In this document: positions 23,534 through 31,467 of the stretch, in pieces
Layout of the letters: every line of letters begins with the position of its first letter
Numbering within the stretch: position 1 is the stretch's first letter
Assembly: GCF_000732195.1 (NCBI RefSeq)
Contig: NZ_JNNU01000036.1
Coordinates: forward strand, 1 to 32,945
Length of the DNA: 32,945 nucleotides
Source: Neorhizobium vignae
Lineage (GTDB): Bacteria; Pseudomonadota; Alphaproteobacteria; Rhizobiales; Rhizobiaceae
Direction: 5' to 3'
Translations under genes and position numbers: made by a program
The notes under the pieces: model-generated
The model's input: only the letters and a program-made list of their open reading frames with translations
Database searches by the model: none
Told to the model about the DNA's origin: nothing

Positions 23534-24127
23534 TCAATTAATTATATCAACGCCGGGTGGCACCTCTCCGGCCCTAAAAGCTTGGCGGTGAGCTTCATCG
23601 GCTAAATCCATTTTGAACTTCTTCCACTCACCCCCTTGCAATACTGCCATCCACCATTCGCCTGAGACCTTGTCGGAGAACTGCCAGAGGATATGATATC
23701 CATCCTCATTCGTGAAACCTTCTCCATCGGCCTGTATTATACCGCCAGCGACCCCAAATATCCGGTCTCGCACAGCGTTGAGTATCTCCCAATCATTCGT
23801 TGTTTCCGCATAGATTTCGAATGCGTAGACCGTCTGAACCTTGCGAAGATATTCCTGTAGCCACCTCGAAGCCGATGCGGGCGAGCAGCTTGTAATCTCG
23901 GCCAAAAACTCGTCGATTTCATCTCGACCCGACTCCCCCAATGCAACTCCACTTTTGAGGACCCGCACGACAGGTTCCGACTGAGAGTTCACCACCTCAA
24001 GAGCTGTCCAGAGATTAGAATCGATATCACCATCGAGCTTCGCATCAAATGGAGTGATTGTTTCGGCTAACGTCGTAGCAGGAATAGTTCTCGGGCTTTG
24101 GCTAAGGATTCGTGTCAGATAAGGCAT
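23534..24127 (-). CDS. Unrecognised 197-aa protein
   Basis: ATG 24127 (MPYLTRILSQSPRTIPATTL) is preferred to TTG 24208. The protein continues FDAKLDGDIDSNLWTALEVV, has a helical GRDEIDEFLAEI and the FEIYAETTNDWEILNAVRDR block, and ends with the striking WQFSDKVSGEWWMAVLQGGE and WKKFKMDLADEAHRQAFRAG. The late aromatic-rich strands and the HR.AF..GEVP end look like a conserved family I remember only as hypothetical. No signal sequence. Composition strongly supports coding. Immunity is a contextual guess. Confidence 0.6.
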   Translation of the reverse strand: MPYLTRILSQSPRTIPATTLAETITPFDAKLDGDIDSNLWTALEVVNSQSEPVVRVLKSGVALGESGRDEIDEFLAEITSCSPASASRWLQEYLRKVQTVYAFEIYAETTNDWEILNAVRDRIFGVAGGIIQADGEGFTNEDGYHILWQFSDKVSGEWWMAVLQGGEWKKFKMDLADEAHRQAFRAGEVPPGVDIIN

Positions 24128-24374
24128 ATGTTGCTCATGGAGAAATAGGTGTTGTGGTTGGCTAGCAGGAGAAACAACGCAGATCGACCATTTCAACTCG
24201 ACCTGCAAATGTTGTACGGCACAATTGTCCGGTCCGGGCCGACTGAGGTCTTCCGCTTCCCGCCAACAGCGGTCATGTCATTTCCACACTTGCCGCGAAT
24301 TCTCTCCTCAACCTTGACAGAGCCGTTAGGACAATGGAGCATCGGAGAGTTCGAGAGGGGCGTAACGAAAACAG

Positions 24375-24650
24375 ATGCTTCTACCGCGGCCGGTCTCCCA
24401 AACCTTGCACGTATGTGACGTTAAAATCCTGCTGTTTGAGACATCGGGTAGCTCTCCTTGCACCGATTCCCTCTGGGCCATCGATGGCAGCGACAGTATT
24501 CTGTGGTGCGCCAACAAAGGCAACGGGGTAGAGCAATACGTCGCTATTGATGAAGCTGACGGAAACCTTTTTGCAACAACCTTTAGCGGATGGCGGCATC
24601 AGATAGATATACAGACCGGTTCGGTGATCCGGCAGTGGTTTACGAAGTAA
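24375..24650 (+). CDS. Unrecognised 91-aa protein
   Basis: The second half has SLWAIDGSDSILWCANKGNG, then VEQYVAIDEADGNLFATTFS and GWRHQIDIQTGSVIRQWFTK. The repeated W.IDG / Y.AID / F.T.FSGWRH...D..TG spacing resembles blades of a beta-propeller or quinoprotein-like strand set, but only one or two blades would fit. It may be a short family of its own or the end of a longer gene. ATG 24375 has GAGGGG too far upstream to decide. A degenerate inter-cassette motif lies near 24256. Confidence 0.5.
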   Translation: MLLPRPVSQTLHVCDVKILLFETSGSSPCTDSLWAIDGSDSILWCANKGNGVEQYVAIDEADGNLFATTFSGWRHQIDIQTGSVIRQWFTK

Positions 24651-24785
24651 ATTGGCATCTCCGCATATTAAATGGCCGCTTTGGAGCCGGAAGGCCTCGT
24701 AGTACACAAGCGCCAGAGGCGGACTTTCGGAGCGCCTTACTCTCGTGTGAAGCTACTACGGCAAATGTTTTCTGCGGAGATTGAG

Positions 24786-25154
24786 ATGGAGACTGTGACC
24801 CTTTGGCGACCTGTAGGTCCGATTGAACTGGACTTGATAAAGCAGAGCGGCATGAGGACGTTTCCACCTCGACTGCCTGACCAACCTATTTTCTACCCCG
24901 TGCTTTCTGAAGATTATGCCATTCGGATCGCGAGGGATTGGAATATCAGCCGGGACGGTGCTGGGTATGTCACACGCTTCGAAGTTCTGAGCACGTTTCT
25001 GGCTGCCTACGCTCCGCAAGCTGCGGGCGGCCAGGCGCTGAGGGAATACTGGATACCGGCTGAAGACCTTGAAAACTTCAACGCAGCCATTGTGGGAGAG
25101 ATCGTTGTGACCAAGGCGTTCGAACAAGACCAAAATGTTGTCGAGCACCACTGA
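24786..25154 (+). CDS. Small protein of the 'VTLWRPVG...FPPRLPDQPIFYPVL' type, 122 aa
   Basis: ATG 24786 has GGAG six bases upstream. The protein opens METVTLWRPVGPIELDLIKQ and continues FPPRLPDQPIFYPVL, then YAIRIARDWNISRDGAGYVT and REYWIPAEDLENFNAAIVG. I know this as a common, well conserved bacterial family sometimes labelled ADP-ribosylation/crystallin J1-like, with no proven activity. Its fold could recall ADP-ribosyltransferases, in which case it might be a decoy or antidote, but no catalytic triad is evident. The longer frame from 24672 is not supported. It ends close to the convergent Imm50-like pseudogene. Confidence 0.6.
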   Translation: METVTLWRPVGPIELDLIKQSGMRTFPPRLPDQPIFYPVLSEDYAIRIARDWNISRDGAGYVTRFEVLSTFLAAYAPQAAGGQALREYWIPAEDLENFNAAIVGEIVVTKAFEQDQNVVEHH

Positions 25155-25226
25155 CCAAAGTCCGCCTCGGCCGAGACGCGTCTTCCGCTTCGCACCAATA
25201 GGAGCCGAACGGAAGCTACAGTCCCA

Positions 25227-25657
25227 TCATCTATCCGCAGGGCGTCCCGGGACGAACGAAATCGCCACCTTCTTCGCTCTGATGAACACGTCCAACCCAT
25301 AACAAGGTATCAACTCGATTTCGATGTCGGTCCGATCTTCCGGCAGGCTGTAATAGCTTGACCTGCCTCGGTCGGTTGCGCGTTGGAGGACGAGGCCCGC
25401 AATCACATTCTGGCCGCTAAAGCCGTTGAGCTGAAGGTCCATGACGCCTTCAAGGAAAAAGGTTACGACCGCGTGCTTGTCCAGCACGAAATATCCGTCT
25501 GGATCGACCTCGCCGGTCATGATCCAGCCATGCACCTTCAATTCGCTGGACCCGGTTCTACGGAGGGATAGACTGAGGATTTCGCTGTCGTGGAACGTCG
25601 GAACCTCGCCGACCATCGCAAAAGCTCATCCCCTCCAACCACGTCCGAATAATTCAT
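25227..25657 (-). pseudogene. Imm50-like immunity gene with one frameshift (paralogue of 8551-8985)
   Basis: A good start exists at ATG 25657 (GGGGAGG about eight bases upstream) giving MNYSDVVGGDELLRW. The frame must then change at about 25613 to continue GEVPTFHDSEILSLSLRRTG and onward to ELIPCYGLDVFIRAKKVAI. The gene at 8551 reads LLEWFGQEPTFHDAEILS at this place, so one base (T in TGGTTCGG) is missing here. Outside this point the paralogues align end to end with many matches. A shorter product from ATG 25616 would lack the first about 15 residues. Either the copy is dead or the base is a sequencing error. Confidence 0.7.
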
Positions 25658-25769
25658 CGACCAAGCCTCCCCATGTCATAGAGCTTCACGTTATCAACCG
25701 GAGGAGTAACCCGAAAGGCTAACGTTCTCCGGATCGACTACCGCCAGCTCAGTAAAGCTTGGCGATGCC

Positions 25770-26168
25770 TTAGTCGGAGTTGGAAGCGACCCACGAGAAG
25801 CGAGGTTTGTTTCTCGAAATCACATCGAGGCAGTTGCCTCCGGTGACAAAAAGGTAGTGGGTCGATCCAGGTAGCGATATCTCGAAGAGTTCGCGTTGCG
25901 CAGCCCAGAAAGGGCTTCCTTCAACTCTGTAAGCAAAATGTTCAGGGACGTGTCCCACCTTTTCCATCCCATGCTCTTCCAGCGGCTGATGCATGTCATC
26001 GATGACCCGGAAGATGTCTACGTGAGGGAAGTACACTCTCAGATACTTACCCTGCCCACTTACCGAAAAATACGCCCGCAGTTCGTTCGCAGCTAGGTCA
26101 GGACGGTGCGTCATCTCAATGCGGTCAAGGTCGGCCGACGTCGCTCTTGCTCCGAGATCGAATTCCAT
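25770..26168 (-). CDS. Unrecognised 132-aa protein
   Basis: ATG 26168 is taken as start (GAGG close before it); TTG/ATG choices up to 26186 are possible, and MTHRPDLAANELRAYF at residue 19 is another. The protein has LRAYFSVSGQGKYLRVYFPH, VDIFRVIDDMHQPLEEHGME, HFAYRVEGSPFWAAQRELFE and STHYLFVTGGNCLDVISRNK. The F-P-H-V-D-x-F-R plus H-F-A-Y-x-V-E-G-S-x-F-W blocks are a recognisable conserved hypothetical pattern, without known role. No signal peptide. Coding character is strong. Confidence 0.6.
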   Translation of the reverse strand: MEFDLGARATSADLDRIEMTHRPDLAANELRAYFSVSGQGKYLRVYFPHVDIFRVIDDMHQPLEEHGMEKVGHVPEHFAYRVEGSPFWAAQRELFEISLPGSTHYLFVTGGNCLDVISRNKPRFSWVASNSD

Positions 26169-26420
26169 TGCCTCAAACCTGATCAACGCGTCGCTTACCT
26201 ATGTCCAAACATCACCTTCGTCCGAAGCCGCATTGGTAGATGCTGTGCATGAAGACCGCAACAGGCCGAGTAGCGACCAGATGTGCTATTATCGTGCCGC
26301 CTGATGGAGGCGACGCGGTGGGAGGAGTGGCGGAGGCTTAGGCGCGGCAGCTATTCGTCAATTGCCGTCATTCTTGAAATAGGTAGTATTCCAAGCCATC
26401 GTCAATGAAATGGTTGAAGC

Positions 26421-27449
26421 GTGCTGAAAATAGATAGCGGGCGATTACACGACCCGAAAATCCTTTCCCCTGTTGAGATTGCCAAGGAGTGCGAGACGCG
26501 TGGACGATTGATTGTTCAGTTCAGCAAGCCAGAAGCCTATACGCCCGCGATTTTGGCGTCGCTGAACGAAGCCTGCGGGCTAGTCAAAGATCGCCTTCAA
26601 GTGCGATTTTTTGGGCATTACGGCGGGCGTTTCGATGCAATGACTCTCCGTCATCTGCCTGAAACACGTAACCTCGCAGTCGATTGCCTGACTGCAATCG
26701 ACAATGAGGAGGAGATCGGACGGCTCCCAAATCTGAGGTTGCTAGACTTCGGGGTCTTCGAGCTGGACCGCCCCGACTTTCTGAGAACGATAGAACTTCG
26801 CCGTTTGGCACAGCTTTCGCTCGGTGAAAACCGCAAGCGGAACTTTGATCTTTCACCTTTGGCCGACTGCGAGTTACTGGACGGCCTTTTTATCCACGGC
26901 CACTCAAAGGGTATCGGCGGGTTGGAAGGCGTGCCTCGGTTGCGGACGTTGACGTTAAGTGGTTATGCCAAGAAACATGCGCTGAATTTTGTGAAAGACT
27001 TATCGACGCTGAAGGACCTGAAGTTGATCTTAGGAGGCCGTGCCGATATTGACGACCTGTCGAGCAAGTCGCTTGAAAATTTGCACATTATCCGCGTTCA
27101 GGGCTTGGCAACGACGGGTGATCTGTCCCGGTTACCCGTACTATCATCGCTTCGCATTGAAGACCAGATTCAGCTAAAGCAGGTGGACTTGAACGGAGCG
27201 AGCCTCAAGCGGCTTGCGCTGATCAACTGCAAAAACCTGGCAGAGTTACCTGGGCTGGATAAGCAGGATCACCTTCGGGAATTCTCAGTGTTTCGCGTAG
27301 CGCTCGATCTTGACGGCCTTCGTGATCGAGAGTGGCCTTCAGCTACACGATCCGTCAGGCTTTTTTCCGGCAAAAACAAATGGAACGAGGACGCAGCAGC
27401 TCAGCTTGCTGCGCGAAATCTCAACGAGAAGGGCGACCTCTGGCCTTGA
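26421..27449 (+). CDS. Leucine-rich-repeat protein, 342 aa
   Basis: From residue 75 the sequence shows successive LRR-type units of about 22-25 residues: LRHLPETRNLAVDCLTAIDN, IGRLPNLRLLDFGVFELD, LRRLAQLSLGEN, LSPLADCELLDGLFIHGHSK, LEGVPRLRTLTLSGY, LSTLKDLKLILGGRADI, LSRLPVLSSLRIEDQ and LKRLALINCKNLAELPGL. LRRs form a curved solenoid that binds proteins. Single LRR genes occur in polymorphic-toxin immunity loci. The start is GTG 26421 with only a weak GAAG site. Upstream 26187-26420 has no gene, but a degenerate inter-cassette motif (about 26354). At 342 residues it is one of the two largest proteins of the array. Confidence 0.75.
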   Translation: MLKIDSGRLHDPKILSPVEIAKECETRGRLIVQFSKPEAYTPAILASLNEACGLVKDRLQVRFFGHYGGRFDAMTLRHLPETRNLAVDCLTAIDNEEEIGRLPNLRLLDFGVFELDRPDFLRTIELRRLAQLSLGENRKRNFDLSPLADCELLDGLFIHGHSKGIGGLEGVPRLRTLTLSGYAKKHALNFVKDLSTLKDLKLILGGRADIDDLSSKSLENLHIIRVQGLATTGDLSRLPVLSSLRIEDQIQLKQVDLNGASLKRLALINCKNLAELPGLDKQDHLREFSVFRVALDLDGLRDREWPSATRSVRLFSGKNKWNEDAAAQLAARNLNEKGDLWP

Positions 27450-27609
27450 TCTGCCGCACTTCTCATCAGGTTTGATATGGCAGTATCGAAGTCCGCATTG
27501 GGCCGGAAACGGACCAGCACCCGGGTCACAAAGGCGGGCGTTGCCGCCGGAACGAACACACTGGTACAAAAGCGAGGACATGAAACTCACCCTCAGGGGG
27601 AACTTGACA

Positions 27610-27951
27610 ATGTCGAAACCTACTATGGTCTTTATCGCAGAGTCTGGACGGGTGGGGCTGGAGGTAGCGGTCGAAGATGATGTGACGCCGTTTCTGCATC
27701 TCGGTTTTCAGGCGTCAGAAAATCATGAACGCGTTTATCTATTTCGCAGTCCTGATGAGACGGAAGTCTTTTCCATGGTTGAGCGCCTACGAGACATGGG
27801 AATCCCTTTTTCGACCCATAGGCACGGTGGTGCTGACTACTTCGTAGAGGTCGCTCGTACTATGGGGTTCCTTCGCGGCAAGTTCATCCGAGTTAACTTC
27901 TTCGGTAACGACTTCGATGCTGATGCCCCCTTTAAGGTTGAAGAGTTCTAA
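27610..27951 (+). CDS. Unrecognised 113-aa protein
   Basis: ATG 27610 (MSKPTMVFIAESGRVGLEVA) has GGGGG nine bases upstream. The upstream ATG 27580 in the same frame has GAGGAC with almost no spacing. The protein continues VEDDVTPFLHLGFQASENHE, YLFRSPDETEVFSMVERLRD and GIPFSTHRHGGADYFVEVAR, an alpha/beta pattern resembling small regulatory folds, but I cannot assign it. It ends 28 bp before the IS630 element, which inserted just downstream without disrupting it. Confidence 0.6.
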   Translation: MSKPTMVFIAESGRVGLEVAVEDDVTPFLHLGFQASENHERVYLFRSPDETEVFSMVERLRDMGIPFSTHRHGGADYFVEVARTMGFLRGKFIRVNFFGNDFDADAPFKVEEF

Positions 27952-27979
27952 CGGGATCATTGGATCGTCAAGGTATCTA

Positions 27980-29018
27980 GAGCACGGAATCGCGATGAGG
28001 ATTCCCTTGTCTGCCCAATTCTGATTCCATCGCTCCGACTGGTGATTTGGTCGGAGGCAATATGACCCGAACGTTCAGCGATGATCTGCGTAGCCGCGTG
28101 CTGGCTGCGTCACGGGGTGGCATGTCGGCGCGTTCAGCGGCAGCCCGATTTGGGGTCGGGATTTCAACAGCCATCGCCTGGATTGCGAGTGCGCGGGCTG
28201 GTCGGTTGTCGCCTGCGAAACAGGGCCGACGCGTTGGCTCGCGCCTCGATGCCCACGAGGACTTCATCGTCGGCATGATCGAAGAGGCAAAGGACATTAC
28301 CCTCAACGAGATGGTCCTGCGATGGCATGAGGAGAGAGCCGTTTCCATTGGCCTTAGCGCGCTCGATGTCTGGCTGCGAAGGCGCGGCTGGACATTCAAA
28401 AAAAGACCGCACATGCACTCGAGCAGGAGCGCCCCGATCTCCTGAAGCGTCGCCAGGCCTGGTTCGACGGCCAACTCGATCTCGATCCGGCGCGCCTCGT
28501 CTTCATCGATGAAACCGGACTGAGCACGAAGACGTCTCGGCTTCGCGGACGAGCCATTTGTGGAGAACGATGCCGCTCCCCGATCCCACACGGGCACTGG
28601 AAGACAACGACATTCACCGGAGCGCTCAGGCTATCCGGCATGACCGCGCCCATGGTCTTGGACGGTGCGATGAACGGGGCAGCATTCCAGGCCTATGTGC
28701 AACAGGTTCTCATTCCAACCTTGGCACCGGGCGACATCGTCATCATGGACAATCTGCCCGCACATAAGGCGGAGGGACTGCGTCACGCAATCGAAGGTGC
28801 GGGATGCCGGTTACTCTACCTTCCTTCCTACAGCCCGGACTTCAACCCCATCGAGAAGGCGTTCGCCACGCTCAAGGCTGTCTTACGCGCCAAAGCTGAG
28901 CGAACGGTTGAGGGCTTGTGGAATACCGTTGGCCAGATCGTCACGCTGTTCGAACCACAAGAATGCGCCAACTACTTCAAATCATGCGGATATGACCCCG
29001 AGTAAAGCGGACGGGCTC
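27980..29018 (+). mobile_element. IS630-family insertion sequence with TA target duplication
   Basis: The ends are GAGCACGGAATC on the left and, inverted, GAGCCCGTCCGC on the right, each bordered by TA (27978-27979 and 29019-29020), the standard IS630 target. Size 1039 bp. The element holds a two-frame transposase at 28062-29005. It is the only element in the array with a well-formed transposase and clear ends. Confidence 0.75.
28062..29005 (+). CDS. IS630-family transposase, probably made by -1 frameshifting
   Basis: Frame one runs from ATG 28062 (GGAGG five bases upstream) through the helix-turn-helix (SDDLRSRVLAASRGGMSARS, AAARFGVGISTAIAWI) and stops at 28445. Frame two continues at the A7G run near 28398-28405 (TTC AAAAAAA GA) with ALEQERPDLLKRRQAW and then the catalytic domain: VFIDETGLST (Asp), DIVIMDNLPAH (Asp) and SPDFNPIEKAFATLK (Glu). 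All three acidic residues are present. Slippage on an A-run is a known way for rhizobial IS630 elements to join ORF A and ORF B, so the two frames need not mean a dead gene. Confidence 0.85.
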
Positions 29019-29068
29019 TAGCTCCCGGCCGGACCGGGCAGCACCCGAGTCACTAAGGCCGGTGGCCA

Positions 29069-29099
29069 CTTCGCGCCATCTGCGGTCATTGCGTGGGCC
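29069..29099 (+). repeat. Inter-cassette motif, copy upstream of the Imm8-like gene
   Basis: CTTCGCGCCATCTGCGGTCA and onward, 26 of 31 positions equal to the copy at 20650-20680. About 30 bp before it, AGCACCCGAGTCAC..AAGGC (29040-29062) matches 27518-27540 in 20 of 23 positions, the latter on the other side of the IS630 element. Confidence 0.6.
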
Positions 29100-29205
29100 A
29101 CAAAAGTCTTTAAGCTCTGATCAACGACACAGTCGAATTCCAACGCCATAACTCAAGGCTGGAACGAGGCTGGTCCAACTGGAAAATCAACTGGCTAATG
29201 ATGCG

Positions 29206-29661
29206 ATGGAACTGAAAATTGGCGCAGTCACAGCTCTTTCTTCCGGAGAAGTATTTTGTATCGACATGGAGGCAGATGAGGGGTTCGAGACGGCCTCACC
29301 GGATGACGCTGATATCTGGCTGCAACTCGACATCGGACCGAAGGATGCAGATTGGGCGGAGACTTTTTCCATTAGGGTGGCAACGCCCAACAACGTGTCG
29401 ACTAGCCCTAAAGAGCTGAAGAACTTACGCATTCATTCTTACTCATTCCAGACCATGAAAAGCTACTTGGTTACGGCCGTCGCAGCTTGCGAGCGCGAGA
29501 CGTGGGAAGAATGCCTCTATGCGCTCCGGTCAAGGTTTCTCTGGGAATGGGACACGCCTAACAGGAAAAAGAACAAAAAGCGACGAGCTGCAGCCAACTT
29601 CAATGATGGGCTAGGGGCCGCTATCTCCCATATGCTCATGAGCCGACTTGGAAGCGGGTAG
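29206..29661 (+). CDS. Imm8-like immunity protein, 151 aa
   Basis: The protein has IWLQLDIGPKDADWAETFSI, then RVATPNNVSTSPKELKNLRI, MKSYLVTAVAACERETWEEC and FLWEWDTP. This matches the Imm8 layout: a L.L.IGP strand, F.I.V.TP, a loop, then a helix with a C...TWEE motif and a final F.WE.. strand. Imm8 proteins are predicted antidotes to polymorphic toxins. The C-terminal 35 residues (KKNKKRRAAANFNDGLG onward) are a basic addition not typical of the family. No strong ribosome site precedes ATG 29206. The DUF4375 gene follows 42 bp downstream on the same strand. Confidence 0.75.
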   Translation: MELKIGAVTALSSGEVFCIDMEADEGFETASPDDADIWLQLDIGPKDADWAETFSIRVATPNNVSTSPKELKNLRIHSYSFQTMKSYLVTAVAACERETWEECLYALRSRFLWEWDTPNRKKNKKRRAAANFNDGLGAAISHMLMSRLGSG

Positions 29662-29703
29662 CCTTGCTGGTAGGAACTTGATGACCCCCATTTTCGGATC
29701 GAG

Positions 29704-30171
29704 ATGATGGCGAACTACGATGATCTTGGTTCACTTGATGACTGGCTTCTAAAGCAGGCCATAGAGCAAGCTGAACAAGGCGTCTCCATCGAAGACCAGC
29801 TTATCCCACAGACGGTGGTTAAGTTTGGTCGGCCTCACGTGTATCTTTACGCCACAGCGATCTTCGACGGAGAGGTCGGGAACGGCGGCATTCAGCAATT
29901 TTTTGACAACTCGTCTGGTGCTTTGGCTCCGACTGTTCATGATGCACTGCAGGAAATGCTATTGTCCGAATACGCGGACATCATGGGCGGGATTATCGAT
30001 GCGTTCGGAGCGCCGTTTCCTCGCAGTCAGCTTGAACGGATGAATCGGATCGACAACGACCCACAGCTCCAGATCAACCTCGGCCGGGCGTCCGACGCCA
30101 TCGACATCTGGAGCAGCAAGTACACCCTGGCTCGTGAAGCGTATGCGAAGAGAAGCCACCTACTAAAGTAA
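29704..30171 (+). CDS. DUF4375 (DMP19-like) protein, 155 aa
   Basis: The signature AIFDGEVGNGGIQQFFDNSS, with D-x-E-V-x-N-G-G-x-x-Q-F-F-x-N-x-S, is the core of the DUF4375/DMP19 family. It is followed by the typical helix ALQEMLLSEYADIMGGIIDA and FPRSQLERMN. Relatives occur in many bacteria, often in immunity loci; DMP19 of Neisseria is a DNA-mimic protein that blocks the repressor NHTF. This protein is moderately acidic but not extremely so. ATG 29704 or 29707 can serve as start. It may be co-transcribed with the Imm8-like gene. Confidence 0.75.
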   Translation: MMANYDDLGSLDDWLLKQAIEQAEQGVSIEDQLIPQTVVKFGRPHVYLYATAIFDGEVGNGGIQQFFDNSSGALAPTVHDALQEMLLSEYADIMGGIIDAFGAPFPRSQLERMNRIDNDPQLQINLGRASDAIDIWSSKYTLAREAYAKRSHLLK

Positions 30172-30339
30172 CTCCGGCGAGCGCCCGTGATAGCTCCAGG
30201 GCGATTTTAGGCCGATAGCCGTAATCCTTCGGTCGAGGCAGCCAGTTCAACTGCATCATGGACCAACGTGAGCTGTGGCAGGTTTTCTCCGCTTCCTATA
30301 CCCTGGCACTATTGAAAGGCATGCTAAATCAGGACCGCA

Positions 30340-30765
30340 ATGAATAAAATCACTTTCATTCAGCTTAATGAACATTGGGAGGCAGCGCCTAATGCCCCTT
30401 CAGTGGACGTCAAGTTTAGCGGCAGCACTGCCGAATTATGGTTCTTGCTGAATCCCGGGCGACAGAAATCCTCTTCCAGAGAGGCAGCAACGATTCGCTT
30501 CGTAAACTGTAGCCGATGGAATTGGGATGCGACAAACGATCATGCATGGTTCTCGGGCGAAGGTAGGTACGCCAAACAAGCACCAAAATGGGGAGAATTC
30601 TATGAGATCGTTGGGGAAGAAAAGCTAGGAGGCTGTGTCGACTGGGAGGTCATGAACGTTGACCCTGAGGGAGCCCGCCATTTCCTATTCTACTTTCGGG
30701 ATGAAACGCTGGAATTCATTGCCACCGATTGGTCAATAGAACGGGAGGTCGTCTCGCCAGCTTAG
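30340..30765 (+). CDS. Intact member of the family truncated at 7179-7493
   Basis: AGGA five bases before ATG 30340 supports the start. The product has 141 residues: an N-terminal ITFIQLNEHWEAAPNAPSVD, a strand-rich AELWFLLNP segment, and the block shared with 7179-7493 (RFVNCSRWNWDATNDHAWFS, WGEFYEIVGEE, RHFLFYFRDETLEFIATDW). It is soluble and aromatic-rich. The family name is unknown to me. Its presence at both ends of the accessory region, intact here and truncated at the left end, is notable. It stands next to the Imm8 and DUF4375 genes on the same strand. Confidence 0.7.
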   Translation: MNKITFIQLNEHWEAAPNAPSVDVKFSGSTAELWFLLNPGRQKSSSREAATIRFVNCSRWNWDATNDHAWFSGEGRYAKQAPKWGEFYEIVGEEKLGGCVDWEVMNVDPEGARHFLFYFRDETLEFIATDWSIEREVVSPA

Positions 30766-30860
30766 CGGTAGCGGCCTGTGAGCGTCCAGATATCGGAGAA
30801 GCTAAAGCCGCTTCGCGCCCCATCGCCGTCGAGAAGCGAGAAGGTTCAACGGTAATTGAA

Positions 30861-31367
30861 CTACTTCAGGATTGACGGCCCCATGCGTTGATCAGCATCC
30901 CACATGCGATTCAACTCTAATAGAGTGTCAGCATGAGCAAAACCTGACCTGCCGCGTTGGAACGACGGTTCCGCGTGAAAGTGATGCAGTTTCCAGAGTT
31001 CCGCCATCAGCAATGTCAGCAACTGTTTGCGTTTCGAACGCGTCGAGAACATCGGCGTCGCCTCTGTTTTGTCCGAGGTTGCAAGCGCTCTGATTTCTAG
31101 AGTCATGATATGCTGCTGCCCTGGGTCGGGATAGATGGTCAAGCGATGCCCACCAGGCTCATCCAGGAGATCGACGCTTTCTGGTCGATTGGTCAGGATG
31201 GCGTCACAAAGCCTGAGAAGTCCCAGCGGGCCGTCGCTGAGCACGTCGCTGATCCGGAGACTGAAGGATGTTCCGCCTTGGATGACGAGAAGGTCACTCC
31301 AGCCGTGCCGGTCTTGCGTAAAGCTGATGCCGATTGTGTCGCAGATTTCGTTTTTTTCTCTATCCAT
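30861..31367 (-). CDS. Unrecognised 168-aa protein
   Basis: ATG 31367 (MDREKNEICDTIGISFTQDR) is preferred to GTG 31379; no strong ribosome site is seen for either. The protein has GWSDLLVIQGGTSFSLRISD, LGLLRLCDAILTNRPESVDL, GGHRLTIYPDPGQQHIMTLE and a basic helical C-terminus with KQLLTLLMAELWKL. The order strand-strand-helix-strand suggests a small alpha/beta fold. Coding character is good. No family recognised. It is followed on the same strand, upstream, by 31468-32199. Confidence 0.6.
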   Translation of the reverse strand: MDREKNEICDTIGISFTQDRHGWSDLLVIQGGTSFSLRISDVLSDGPLGLLRLCDAILTNRPESVDLLDEPGGHRLTIYPDPGQQHIMTLEIRALATSDKTEATPMFSTRSKRKQLLTLLMAELWKLHHFHAEPSFQRGRSGFAHADTLLELNRMWDADQRMGPSILK

Positions 31368-31467
31368 GTCTTTGCCCACACCGATATATTCTGCCGCATA
31401 GTATGAACGATAGCTTTAGTCTGAGCTGGCTGGGAAGTAGCGCAAACAGCAGTTATCCCCGCTTCCA

